Shown here in pieces: positions 50,244 through 59,066 of a stretch of DNA of 64,000 nt; positions within the stretch are counted from its first letter, which is position 1; every line of letters starts with the position of its first letter. Source of the DNA: JABGPL01 sp964387885 (GTDB lineage: Bacteria > Electryoneota > AABM5-125-24 > Hatepunaeales > Hatepunaeaceae); NCBI GenBank assembly GCA_964387885.1, contig CAYLYZ010000011.1, forward strand, positions 15,116-79,115. The letters are read 5' to 3'. The notes under the pieces were generated by a model. That model ran no database searches. It saw nothing but the letters and a program-made list of their open reading frames with translations, and was not told where the DNA came from. A program made the translations under genes and the position numbers.

Positions 50244-53069
50244 ATGCTCATCGGTGTCAAAGGTGAAGCTGGCATGGGAAAATCGAGACTGGTCGATGAA
50301 TTCTTGAAGGGTAAACCGGAGCTCCCATTTTACCTTCATGGTGCAGCTCCTCGTGTAGCACCTCCTCCATTCTGCATTTTTACTTCACTTATTCGCAAGC
50401 ATTTCGGTATTTCACAAATTGAAAAGAAAGAGACAATCCAAAATAAATTGGAAACTGGTCTCGAGGAACTCGCAGAATCACTATATGATAAAGAAGAGAG
50501 AGAACATCTTCGCAATCATTTACCAATACTTGGATATTTACTCGGTGTAAAATATGATGATATCCGCTTGCAGCTTGAGCCAAAGGAGTTAAGACCTCAT
50601 ATTTACACTGCGATTCGTTTTTTCCTTGAGGCTCTCGCAGCCAAAGCCAACCGCCAGAGTGCTCCGCTTGTGATCGTCTTCGAAGACCTGCAATGGCTCG
50701 ATGAACCTTCCGCATCTGTGTTAACATTCCTGATGTTTACATTGAACCTTGAGGAGAAACGAAAACAAAAGAATTACAAGCATCTTCTGATATTATTGAA
50801 TTATCGTTCGGAATGGAAACCATCCAAACGATTACGAACCGATGCGGATTTTCATGAATTGGATTTGAACGCTATTGACCAGGCAAGTGGCAAAGAACTT
50901 ATTCAGTCCATGGTAAAGGAGCTAGAACTTCCGGAAACCACTTTGAAGACAGTCATGGAGAGATCGGAAGGCAATCCCTTCTATATCGAGGAATGGGTCA
51001 ATCTGATCATAGAATCACCCGAACTTAAAAGGAAAGAAGAACTCCCAATACCCAACACACTCAATGCTCTGGTATTATCTCGTATCGACAGGCTTGAAGA
51101 AAACCTCAAACTGCTGCTTCAGAAGGCCTCGGTGCTCGGCAGGGAGTTCTTTGTCAAGACGCTTGAAGAGATGGAAAAGAAGCTCGAATGTTTCGAGAAT
51201 ATCTCTTCACATCTGGATTATCTCGAAAATAATGATTTTGTACTTCCTTTACCTGACACAAAGATATCAGCATACTTATTCAAGCACATTATCACTCAGG
51301 AGGTTGCATATAACACCCTTCTGAAAGCGAATCGAAAGGTTTTACACAGGATCGCAGGTGAAGTGATTGAAGAAGTATTTACGGATAATATTGAAGACCA
51401 TTGGAGGGATCTGGCGGAACATTTTGAAAAAGCAGAAGTGTGGGATAAAGCGGGGGAATATCTGCTGAAGGCAGCAAATATGGCGGGGGAGGCGCATGAT
51501 AATCAACTGGCATTGAACTTGTGCAATAGTTTGCTTCAACTGTTTGAAAACCATCCAGAAATTTCAACGTCAAAGTCTATAGTTGAGGTACAATTACGCA
51601 AGGGTAGATCGTATGAAAAAGTTGGACATTTGAAAAAGGCTTTAATTTTGTATCAAGAGGCTGTTGAAATATCTACAAAAATTGATAACCAAAGATTTCT
51701 TGCGCGAGCAATGAATCTCAGAGGAAATGTCTTAAGTAAAAAAGGCGACTTTAATGAAGCAATGATCAATTTTAGAAAGGTTTTGGATATTTACAAGCAG
51801 TTGAATGTTCAGCTTGGGATATCAAATGCTATTGGCAATATTGGTATTATTTATATGAAGAAAGGTGATTATAAAGCTGCAGGTGAGTATTATAAAGATC
51901 AATTATCAATTATTGAACAACTGGGTCATAAAGGTGCGGTTTCAAATGTATACAGTAAATTGGGAGTTCTACTTAATTACCAATCCCAATACGACCAAGC
52001 CCTTGAATATTTTTATAAGGAATTATCCATCGCTGAGGAGTTGAAAGATATACGTAGGCTCTCAGGGTGTTATGGTAATATTGGAGCTGTATTATATCAA
52101 AAAGGAGATAATAACCGAGCGATTGATTTCATTAAGAAACAGCAATCTCTCTCTGAGGAAATCGGAGATAAAATTGGAATTTCCACTTCAGTTTTTAACC
52201 TGGGAATGATTTATAATGATCAGGGTGATTATGAAAAAGCCCTTGAATGTTATAAAGAAAAACTGTCCATATCTGAGAGTGCTGGAGACAACGTTGGAAT
52301 TGCCAGCAGTTTAGTATATATAGGAGAAATATATAACAAATTTGGTGATTATAATGGTGCATTGCAATGTCATAGAAAAGCTATATCGGTCTGCGAAAAG
52401 TATGGAGGCAAGAGAGAAATCGCCGACGCATATGGTAGAATTGCGCATGTGTATTATTCTCTCGGTGACTTAGATAATGCTTTATACTATTTCCAGAAAG
52501 CGTTGCATATTGAAGAAAAATTGGGGGATAGACGAAGTATTGCATTTAAGTCTGGAAACATAGGACTGCTGTATTATGACCTTGGAGAATACAAAATAGC
52601 AGATGAAATGCTCACAAGAGCGGAGGAAATATGTCGCGAAATCAAGTTAGAAAAAGTATTGGCAATGATATTACGAGATCGAGCGAAAATTGCTTTAGAG
52701 TTAGAATCACACGAAAGTGCAAACAATATGATTAAAGAATCCCAATCATTAGCCAATCAAATTGAAGATGCTGATGAAATTCTTCAAATCAGAATCGTTT
52801 CTTATAAATTAAACTTCGTCAACTCTGAGGAAAATGAAGTCCGCAAAGCCGCTAAGGATAGCCTCGAAGCCTTACTGTGGAAGACAGACTCTGACGAGCG
52901 TCGCGCGGAAATCCGCTATGAACTCTGGCTAATGCACACCCAGCTTGACGATAGAAGCAACTCAGATTCCCATCGTGGAAAAGCCCTCAAGCTCTATCAG
53001 GAGTCATATAAAAAAATTCCAAAGTTTGAATTCAAAAAACGCATCGAAGAACTTGAATCTCGTAATTAA
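50244..53069 (+). CDS. AAA/NB-ARC-like ATPase with TPR repeats, 3' part of the TAG-split cyclase gene
   Basis: 941 residues from ATG 50244, in the same frame as the upstream cyclase part. Walker A G-E-A-G-M-G-K-S-R right at the start, Walker B V-I-V-F-E-D-L-Q-W-L-D-E near 145, then helical segments and from about 430 to 800 a run of TPR units of about 40 residues (repeating G-D-Y-x-x-A-L-x-x-Y-x-K pattern). Cyclase–ATPase–TPR proteins are common large signalling proteins; ligand unknown. Alone, it lacks the linker before the Walker A strand, which supports the view that the TAG splits a single 1,202-codon gene. A good ribosome binding site before 50244 is not evident. Confidence 0.85.
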   Translation: MLIGVKGEAGMGKSRLVDEFLKGKPELPFYLHGAAPRVAPPPFCIFTSLIRKHFGISQIEKKETIQNKLETGLEELAESLYDKEEREHLRNHLPILGYLLGVKYDDIRLQLEPKELRPHIYTAIRFFLEALAAKANRQSAPLVIVFEDLQWLDEPSASVLTFLMFTLNLEEKRKQKNYKHLLILLNYRSEWKPSKRLRTDADFHELDLNAIDQASGKELIQSMVKELELPETTLKTVMERSEGNPFYIEEWVNLIIESPELKRKEELPIPNTLNALVLSRIDRLEENLKLLLQKASVLGREFFVKTLEEMEKKLECFENISSHLDYLENNDFVLPLPDTKISAYLFKHIITQEVAYNTLLKANRKVLHRIAGEVIEEVFTDNIEDHWRDLAEHFEKAEVWDKAGEYLLKAANMAGEAHDNQLALNLCNSLLQLFENHPEISTSKSIVEVQLRKGRSYEKVGHLKKALILYQEAVEISTKIDNQRFLARAMNLRGNVLSKKGDFNEAMINFRKVLDIYKQLNVQLGISNAIGNIGIIYMKKGDYKAAGEYYKDQLSIIEQLGHKGAVSNVYSKLGVLLNYQSQYDQALEYFYKELSIAEELKDIRRLSGCYGNIGAVLYQKGDNNRAIDFIKKQQSLSEEIGDKIGISTSVFNLGMIYNDQGDYEKALECYKEKLSISESAGDNVGIASSLVYIGEIYNKFGDYNGALQCHRKAISVCEKYGGKREIADAYGRIAHVYYSLGDLDNALYYFQKALHIEEKLGDRRSIAFKSGNIGLLYYDLGEYKIADEMLTRAEEICREIKLEKVLAMILRDRAKIALELESHESANNMIKESQSLANQIEDADEILQIRIVSYKLNFVNSEENEVRKAAKDSLEALLWKTDSDERRAEIRYELWLMHTQLDDRSNSDSHRGKALKLYQESYKKIPKFEFKKRIEELESRN

Positions 53070-53088
53070 TATTTAAGGAATTCAATCC

Positions 53089-53274
53089 ATGTTCGACGAA
53101 CTCGACCAACTGCTAGCCTCTGATGCGTTCACCAAAGAAAAAGCCGAATCCACGATTAAACTAAAAGAAGGTGAGCGACGGGAAGTATGCATACTCATCG
53201 GAGCTATGAAGCGATTTATGATACTTTCCGAACGAATTGACCGTCCCATACTGTTAAATATTGAAGTGCTATAA
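53089..53274 (+). pseudogene. Remnant of a class III cyclase gene (5' end only)
   Basis: Sixty-one codons whose first ~35 nearly repeat the start of the 49461 gene (M-F-D-E-L-D-Q-L-L-A-S-D-A-F-T), including DNA identity over most of the first 50 bases and the upstream GGAATTCAATCC. The metal-Asp motif is lost (I-G-A-M-K-R-F-M in place of F-A-D-V-K-G-F-T) and the frame ends after L-S-E-R. A truncated duplicate left by recombination between cyclase genes. Confidence 0.8.
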
Positions 53275-53287
53275 TTAGGAGATAACC

Positions 53288-55594
53288 ATGGAAAAACGCC
53301 GTTTATCAGCAATAATGTTCACCGACATCGTTGGTTACACCAAGAAAATGGGCGACGACGAAGTCAAGATGCTCAAGCTTTTGAGGGATCATAATGCCAT
53401 CGTTGAGAATGCAACGGAACAACATGATGGTGAGATTATAAAACGAGTCGGGGACGCTTTCCTCGTGAGATTTGAAAGTGCTCTCAACGCCGTTCTCTGC
53501 GCAATTGATGTTCAACAGGCACTCACCGATTATAACCAGGGCAAGTCAGAATCAGACCAGGTACATATCCGCATCGGAATTCACCTCGGTGATATAGTGA
53601 TCTCCGAGGGAGATGTTTTCGGTGATGGTGTGAACGTAGCCTCCCGTATTGAACCTCTGGCACATCCCGGAGGCATCTGCATTACTCGAAGTGTGTATGA
53701 TATTGTCAAGAAGAAAATGACTGTCAAAGCTGTAGAACTGGGCGCTCAACAGCTTAAGAACGTTGATGAGGCTGTAGACGTCTTTCACCTGCTCTCAGAA
53801 ACGATTGATTTGAAAGATCTTCAAAAAGCAAAACGGGTGAAGAAACAGAGTCGTGGTTTAGTGATGCCTTTCAGTCTTTCAATAGGGATTGTAGCAATCA
53901 TCCTTGTAGTTTTATGGGGTATGGATATACTCAGATTCGGGGCTGAAATTGAAATTCCCCAACCGGTGCATACCCAGCTAACCTTTGATGGTGATGCAGT
54001 GTGTCCGGCAATGTCACCGGATGGAAAGTCATTTGCATATAGTCATAATGAGAAAGTATATATTCAGGACATAAACGGAGGTGAGCCTGTCGATATTTTT
54101 ACTCATTACTGTATCGGTTCAATTAAGTGGTCTCCGGATGGTTCGGAAATATTAATCACCGCCCAAATGGACTCGATTGATTCATCAGTATGGGGGGTAT
54201 TCATAGTACCCCGACTTGGTGGGACAGAGCGTAAAATCGATGCAACAAGCATAAATACATGGTCTCCCGATGCAGGGAAAATTGCTTTCCTCAGAGGTTC
54301 TTCAAAAGATATATTTATTGTCGACAAGGCTACAGGAGAAATAGATACTATTTTCACGAGTGGCGACTATGAAGATATCGTCGATCTTGATTGGTCTCCA
54401 TCAGGCAAATTCATCCTGTTTTCATCAACCAGAGAATCGGTAAATATATTCCGGACAATTTCAATTGATGGTGAAATAGAAAATATAGTCATCTCTGATA
54501 GTTCACATATTTTATCTCCCCGCTGGGCTCCCGAAGGAGATGCGATTTATTACGCACGCACTCAGGGGAGAAGCAAGAATTTAATGAAAATCAATATCGA
54601 TAAAGCATCTGGAAAATCTATTGGTAAAGCGAAGACATTATTGACCGGGTTACAATCGGAATATAATTATTCCTTCTCCGGAAAAGGAGACCAACTGATT
54701 TATCAGCGAGTAACAAGATGTTCAAATCTCTGGACGGCAAAGATAAATCCGTTAGAAGAAGATGGTCACATTCAAACCGAACAACTGACAAAAGGTACTT
54801 ATTTAATACTCGGTGCCAGTATCTCGCCAGATGGAAAACAGATTGCCTTAGCAGTTGGAAAAGATTTCTCGAGATCAGACATTTTCCTTATACCTGCTGA
54901 TGGTGGAGACAGAAAACAGATCACCTTCCTTGACGGCCTATGCTTTTCTCCTGTCTGGTCACCTGATGGACAAGAAATCGCTTTTGCGATTATGAGCGGA
55001 GGTAATCCACAAATCTGGAAGGTAAATCTGACAGTTGGAAAGACTCAACAAATTGAAACAACCAATTTGAGCTCGAGAGTTATGCTTTATTGGGCACCAA
55101 ACCAAAATATTCTTTATCAAAAAACAGGGAACCGGAACTTTGTTATTCATAATCCTGAAACTGCCACTGAAAGGGATTTAATTCAAATCGATTCTGTTGG
55201 TTGGATGCATTCAACAATGTTCTCACACGATCTCAGTAAATTGGCATTGTATTGGAACCGTCAACCTGATCCCGGATTGTGGATTATTCCTGTAAAGGAC
55301 TCAATTCGAGAGGATTTGGCAAAACCACTTGTTACTGAAGGATTAGTTAGTCCTTTAGGTTGGTCCCAAGATAATAATTGGATATTTGCATTCAGTAATA
55401 GAGAGCCTACTGATAGAAATCAGGTATTGATTGTATCTTCTGAGGATGGAAAAGTGCAAGATTCTATTACCCTCCCACTTGAGTTTATGTATCCACTATT
55501 TGTGAGTCCGGATGATAAAACAATCATCTGCTCGGTTGGAGAGTTGCTATCAGATTTATGGATGGTTGAAGATTTTGATCCTGATTTAGAGTGA
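53288..55594 (+). CDS. Class III cyclase with membrane segment and TolB/WD40-like propeller
   Basis: 768 residues. Cyclase domain 1-175 with M-F-T-D-I-V-G-Y-T (D13), R-V-G-D-A-F (D56) and F-G-D-G-V-N-V-A-S-R. One membrane segment near 200-217 follows. The rest (about 225-765) is a beta-propeller made of TolB/WD40-like blades, seen as repeated S-P-D-G-K and W-S-P-D-G motifs, probably outside the cytoplasmic membrane. It would sense something outside and control cyclic nucleotide synthesis inside (inference). Start ATG follows GGAG by 6 bases. Confidence 0.9.
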   Translation: MEKRRLSAIMFTDIVGYTKKMGDDEVKMLKLLRDHNAIVENATEQHDGEIIKRVGDAFLVRFESALNAVLCAIDVQQALTDYNQGKSESDQVHIRIGIHLGDIVISEGDVFGDGVNVASRIEPLAHPGGICITRSVYDIVKKKMTVKAVELGAQQLKNVDEAVDVFHLLSETIDLKDLQKAKRVKKQSRGLVMPFSLSIGIVAIILVVLWGMDILRFGAEIEIPQPVHTQLTFDGDAVCPAMSPDGKSFAYSHNEKVYIQDINGGEPVDIFTHYCIGSIKWSPDGSEILITAQMDSIDSSVWGVFIVPRLGGTERKIDATSINTWSPDAGKIAFLRGSSKDIFIVDKATGEIDTIFTSGDYEDIVDLDWSPSGKFILFSSTRESVNIFRTISIDGEIENIVISDSSHILSPRWAPEGDAIYYARTQGRSKNLMKINIDKASGKSIGKAKTLLTGLQSEYNYSFSGKGDQLIYQRVTRCSNLWTAKINPLEEDGHIQTEQLTKGTYLILGASISPDGKQIALAVGKDFSRSDIFLIPADGGDRKQITFLDGLCFSPVWSPDGQEIAFAIMSGGNPQIWKVNLTVGKTQQIETTNLSSRVMLYWAPNQNILYQKTGNRNFVIHNPETATERDLIQIDSVGWMHSTMFSHDLSKLALYWNRQPDPGLWIIPVKDSIREDLAKPLVTEGLVSPLGWSQDNNWIFAFSNREPTDRNQVLIVSSEDGKVQDSITLPLEFMYPLFVSPDDKTIICSVGELLSDLWMVEDFDPDLE

Positions 55595-55605
55595 AAAAGG
55601 CAGAC

Positions 55606-55665
55606 ATGAAACTGGAGTTGCAGCTCTACGATAAGTTGATTAAAAAACTCGACGAGGGGAGTTAA
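55606..55665 (+). CDS. 19-codon leader-like reading frame before the third cyclase
   Basis: ATG to TAA encoding M-K-L-E-L-Q-L-Y-D-K and nine more residues. Its stop lies two bases before the ATC start of the next cyclase and overlaps the latter's ribosome binding site, so terminating ribosomes could restart there. It could equally be chance. Confidence 0.25.
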   Translation: MKLELQLYDKLIKKLDEGS

Positions 55666-55667
55666 CC

Positions 55668-58484
55668 ATCGAAAAACGCCGTTTATCAGCCATAATGTTC
55701 ACCGACATCGTCGGTTACACCCGCAAGATGGGTGAAGATGAAGTCAAGATGCTGAAGCTGCTCAGAGATCATAATGTCATTGTAAAAGAAATAGCTAATA
55801 AAAATGAAGGCGAGGTGGTCGAGAGAATCGGCGATGCATTTCTCGTGATTTTCGATAGTGCCCTGAATGCCGTTATCTGCGCCACAGAAATTCAGCAATC
55901 TCTTCGAGAATACAATAAGGAAAAACCAGAGTCTGATCAGGTTCACATTCGAATAGGAGTTCACCTGGGTGATATCATTATTGGTGAAGGAGAGATTTTC
56001 GGTGATGGCGTTAACGTCGCAGCTCGCATAGAACCCCTTGCACATCAGGATGGAATCTGCATCACCCGGGTTGTATATGATCTGATCAAGAAAAAGATGT
56101 CCTTCAAAGCCGTCGAACTGGGACCTCAACAGCTTAAGAATGTAGATGAAGCTGTTGAGGTTTTTCATTTGCTTTCGGATAGTGTTGGAGTTAAAGACCT
56201 GCGCAAAGCCAAACGGATAAAGAGAATTCGAAGCAAATCAGTATTGGTAATGATAACGGGCGTTATCGTTGTGCTGATATTTTTTGGACTTATGAGTCTG
56301 GACGTTATAGACTCAAGTAGGATAAAGGGAATATTGGGATTGAAAGAAGGTCTTGTGATTCCTGAAAACCGTGTGGCGGTTTTACCGTTAAGGAACCTGA
56401 CCGGGAAAATAGAGAATCAGTATCTATGTGATGGTATGGCGGAGAACCTAATATTCAGGTTGTCAAACATCAGGGATATTCATGTCCATCCGTTAGAAGA
56501 TGTTATGGCACTCGGTGGTGAGTTAAAGACAACAAAAGGACTTCGAAAGAGCTTAGGTGCGACCTTTCTGGTTAAAGGCAGTTTGCAGATATCAAATGAC
56601 AGCCTCGTGGTTCAATGGGACGTGTTCGAAACCAGGGAAGGAAAAAGACTGCACTCAAAACGTTTTCACGGCCTCAATACCGAACTCGCAATTATCCAGG
56701 AGAAATCCGCTCGTGAGGTTCTTTACCAGATTGTTGGACGAGTAACAGGTGAAGTTGAAGCGTCACTGGCAGGATTTGCATCATCGAATCCAACGGCAAA
56801 TGACATGTATTTACAAGCGAAACATGCACAGCGAGATGCAATTTCATGGCATGATAATAAACGAGTATTAAGATTATATGAATCGGTAGTTGAAATTGAT
56901 AGTCTTTTTGCACTGGGCAGGGCTGAACTTGCATTAGCGTATTTGAGCATGCATCAATCCTGGAGGAAAGATACCAGCTGGGTTGAAAAAATGAAACTCA
57001 ACGCTGAATTGGCAGTCGCTCTGGCACCAGATCTTCCGGAAGCACATTATTGTATGGGTTCGATTTATGCTTATGAAAATGATTATGCTATGGCAGAAAA
57101 CTCATACATGCGGTCAATTGAACTGAGATATAATTATCAGGCTTCTTTAAATGCCCTGGCAGGACTTTACAGTGTAACAGGTAAATTCCGGGAAGCTCTC
57201 GCATTATCTAAAAGGTCTCTTCAATTGAGTAAGACAATGGGTAATTTTGAGAGTGAAATTAAAAACTATGATCTATTAGGAATGGTTTATCACAATTTTG
57301 GACGGTATGATCAAGCCATAGAACAATACAATAAAAGTAGGGATATATACAAAGAGATTGGTAATCGTCGTTATGAAGCTTTGTCGCTTCAAAAAATTGC
57401 AGCTTCCTATTACAACAGCGGAAAGCCAGAGAAAGCATTGGATTACCACATACAAAGCAAAGAAATATTTCGTGAGCTTAACTTTCAAAGGGCAGAGGCA
57501 GGTGAATTAAGGTTCATTTCAAGTACATATTGTATGATGAGGGAGTACGATAAGGCATTGGATAATTCTAAGGCAAGTTTGAGCATTTATATCGGCCTGG
57601 GAGATCGAATGGGCAAGGCAGCAGCGCTAAGTAGTATTGCATATGCTTATAGATTTAGTAATCAATTCGACTCTGCATTGGTTTATTCCGAAAAGGGTCT
57701 CGTAGCCTATCGCGAAATTGGTGATTCCGGGGGAGAAGCAAGTTGCTTAGAGGAGTGTGCTTACATAAATGAAGAAATGAAGAATTATAAGCTGGCATTG
57801 AAACTCTATGAGCAGTCTCTTCAAGTTGGCCGGAAGGTTGGTTCCTGGGGAATCAGCACATTATTAAGTATTGGACGAGTGAATGTGTATTTAGGCATGT
57901 ATGATTTAGCAATTAAACAATATCAAGATTGCCTGGATAAAGTCCGCGAGGGAGACTCAAGGAAAATGGAAATCCGGATATTGAGACAATTAGCATCGGT
58001 ATATGAAGACATAAATGAATATGCTCTGGCACATGACCGATATTTAGAGGCTTATACTCACCTGAATAAATCCGATAGACCACGAAGACGCTTAGAGCTC
58101 AAAGCGGATATCGGTGTCACTCTTTATTATCAAAAACTCTACCATGCTGCTATTGATACATTTGAATCTGTTGTAAATCAAGAAAAATCAGACGTCTGGA
58201 AATATGGCAGAACTCCAAAAGCAAGTTTCTACCTTGATGCATGCAATGTCAGGGCAGGTAATGTTGATGATGGGCTGATCGGTATGATTTCTGAGTTGGG
58301 CGGATTGTTGCTTTCAGATCGATTAAAAGCAAATCGAGAATTAGTAAGAGTACTTATAGACCTGGACAGATTAGATGACGCAAAACTCTACTTAACCGAA
58401 GGACGTGGTTTAGCAGACACAACCGGGATGAAGGGTGAGGTAAAGAAGTTTGATGAGCTTCTTAGTATGTTGAGTGGGAATTAA
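55668..58484 (+). CDS. Class III cyclase with membrane segment and TPR repeats, probable AUC start
   Basis: 938 residues from ATC 55668. Cyclase domain 1-180 (D13 in M-F-T-D-I-V-G-Y-T, D56 in R-I-G-D-A-F, F-G-D-G-V-N-V-A-A-R), membrane segment near 191-210, a FlgO/CadC-like domain (about 233-360, N-R-V-A-V-L-P-L-R-N), then many TPR units to the end. The start is the notable part: the first nine codons E-K-R-R-L-S-A-I-M are identical to the cyclase at 53288, where ATG stands; here the base is ATC, preceded by GGGGAG. The next canonical ATG is 55695, which would remove the first strand of the cyclase fold. Confidence 0.88.
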   Translation: MEKRRLSAIMFTDIVGYTRKMGEDEVKMLKLLRDHNVIVKEIANKNEGEVVERIGDAFLVIFDSALNAVICATEIQQSLREYNKEKPESDQVHIRIGVHLGDIIIGEGEIFGDGVNVAARIEPLAHQDGICITRVVYDLIKKKMSFKAVELGPQQLKNVDEAVEVFHLLSDSVGVKDLRKAKRIKRIRSKSVLVMITGVIVVLIFFGLMSLDVIDSSRIKGILGLKEGLVIPENRVAVLPLRNLTGKIENQYLCDGMAENLIFRLSNIRDIHVHPLEDVMALGGELKTTKGLRKSLGATFLVKGSLQISNDSLVVQWDVFETREGKRLHSKRFHGLNTELAIIQEKSAREVLYQIVGRVTGEVEASLAGFASSNPTANDMYLQAKHAQRDAISWHDNKRVLRLYESVVEIDSLFALGRAELALAYLSMHQSWRKDTSWVEKMKLNAELAVALAPDLPEAHYCMGSIYAYENDYAMAENSYMRSIELRYNYQASLNALAGLYSVTGKFREALALSKRSLQLSKTMGNFESEIKNYDLLGMVYHNFGRYDQAIEQYNKSRDIYKEIGNRRYEALSLQKIAASYYNSGKPEKALDYHIQSKEIFRELNFQRAEAGELRFISSTYCMMREYDKALDNSKASLSIYIGLGDRMGKAAALSSIAYAYRFSNQFDSALVYSEKGLVAYREIGDSGGEASCLEECAYINEEMKNYKLALKLYEQSLQVGRKVGSWGISTLLSIGRVNVYLGMYDLAIKQYQDCLDKVREGDSRKMEIRILRQLASVYEDINEYALAHDRYLEAYTHLNKSDRPRRRLELKADIGVTLYYQKLYHAAIDTFESVVNQEKSDVWKYGRTPKASFYLDACNVRAGNVDDGLIGMISELGGLLLSDRLKANRELVRVLIDLDRLDDAKLYLTEGRGLADTTGMKGEVKKFDELLSMLSGN

Positions 58485-58486
58485 TC

Positions 58487-58579
58487 ATGGAAAAACGCCG
58501 TTTATCCACCATATTGTTCACCGACATCGTCAGATACCACCCGAAAGATGAGTGACGACAAAGTTTTAATGCTCTAAGT
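58487..58579 (+). pseudogene. Remnant of a fourth cyclase of the M-E-K-R-R-L-S type
   Basis: ATG GAA AAA CGC CGT opens like the genes at 53288 and 55668 and the match continues through F-T-D-I-V. The frame is then shifted by an extra base (about 58533) and ends in TGA; homology is lost near 58579. A dead 5' fragment, directly after the third cyclase stop. Confidence 0.85.
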
Positions 58580-59066
58580 ACTAAGGTTAAATTCCCCCTA
58601 TCAAATTACAAATGCACATCTCCAAATCTGCAAATGATCTTGCTTTGCAGATAATTATTCTCTATTTTATTTCTGTCCGTTGGGGTGCCTGCCTTTGTGG
58701 TTCTTTTTCCGGTAAGGTCAGACGTTATTAACCGGATAGGGGAAGGTATTTCGGCGGTTTTTTTCTGTCAGGTGAGGGCACCTGACACCACAATGCGGGG
58801 AGTGTGGACATTCCTATCTTCAATGGTCATTAGATGATAAGCTGAATCGGGAATAGATTATAATACAAACCGACAGGAATGTCGGTTCTCCCCCCGATTG
58901 TGAAGACTCCCCCTCGGTCCTCCCCCCTTGCAATCCGTCAGTTATCGGACAGGTAGCAAATGGGGAGATTGCTATTTCGCGCTGTTACACGCCCTCGTGT
59001 GGTAGTTATAATTATTACTTTCTGGCAGACGTGGGCGTCTGCCAGCACGTTTGAGGTGAGCTTTCT
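58580..59066. other. Gene-free stretch before gatE
   Basis: About 490 bases. Holds a small GTCAGGTGAGGGCACCTGAC palindrome (about 58775-58797), C-run debris of the GCAATAGC hairpin family near 58890-58935, and the double palindrome 58978-59049. The gatE ribosome binding site (GAGGTGAG, 59053-59060) comes directly after the last repeat. Confidence 0.55.
58978..59049. repeat. Double-palindrome element in the gatE leader
   Basis: TTACACGCCCTCGTGTGG unit, A+T-rich spacer, then GGCAGACGTGGGCGTCTGCC. Same layout as 29930-30006. Ends 18 bases before the gatE start. Confidence 0.7.
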
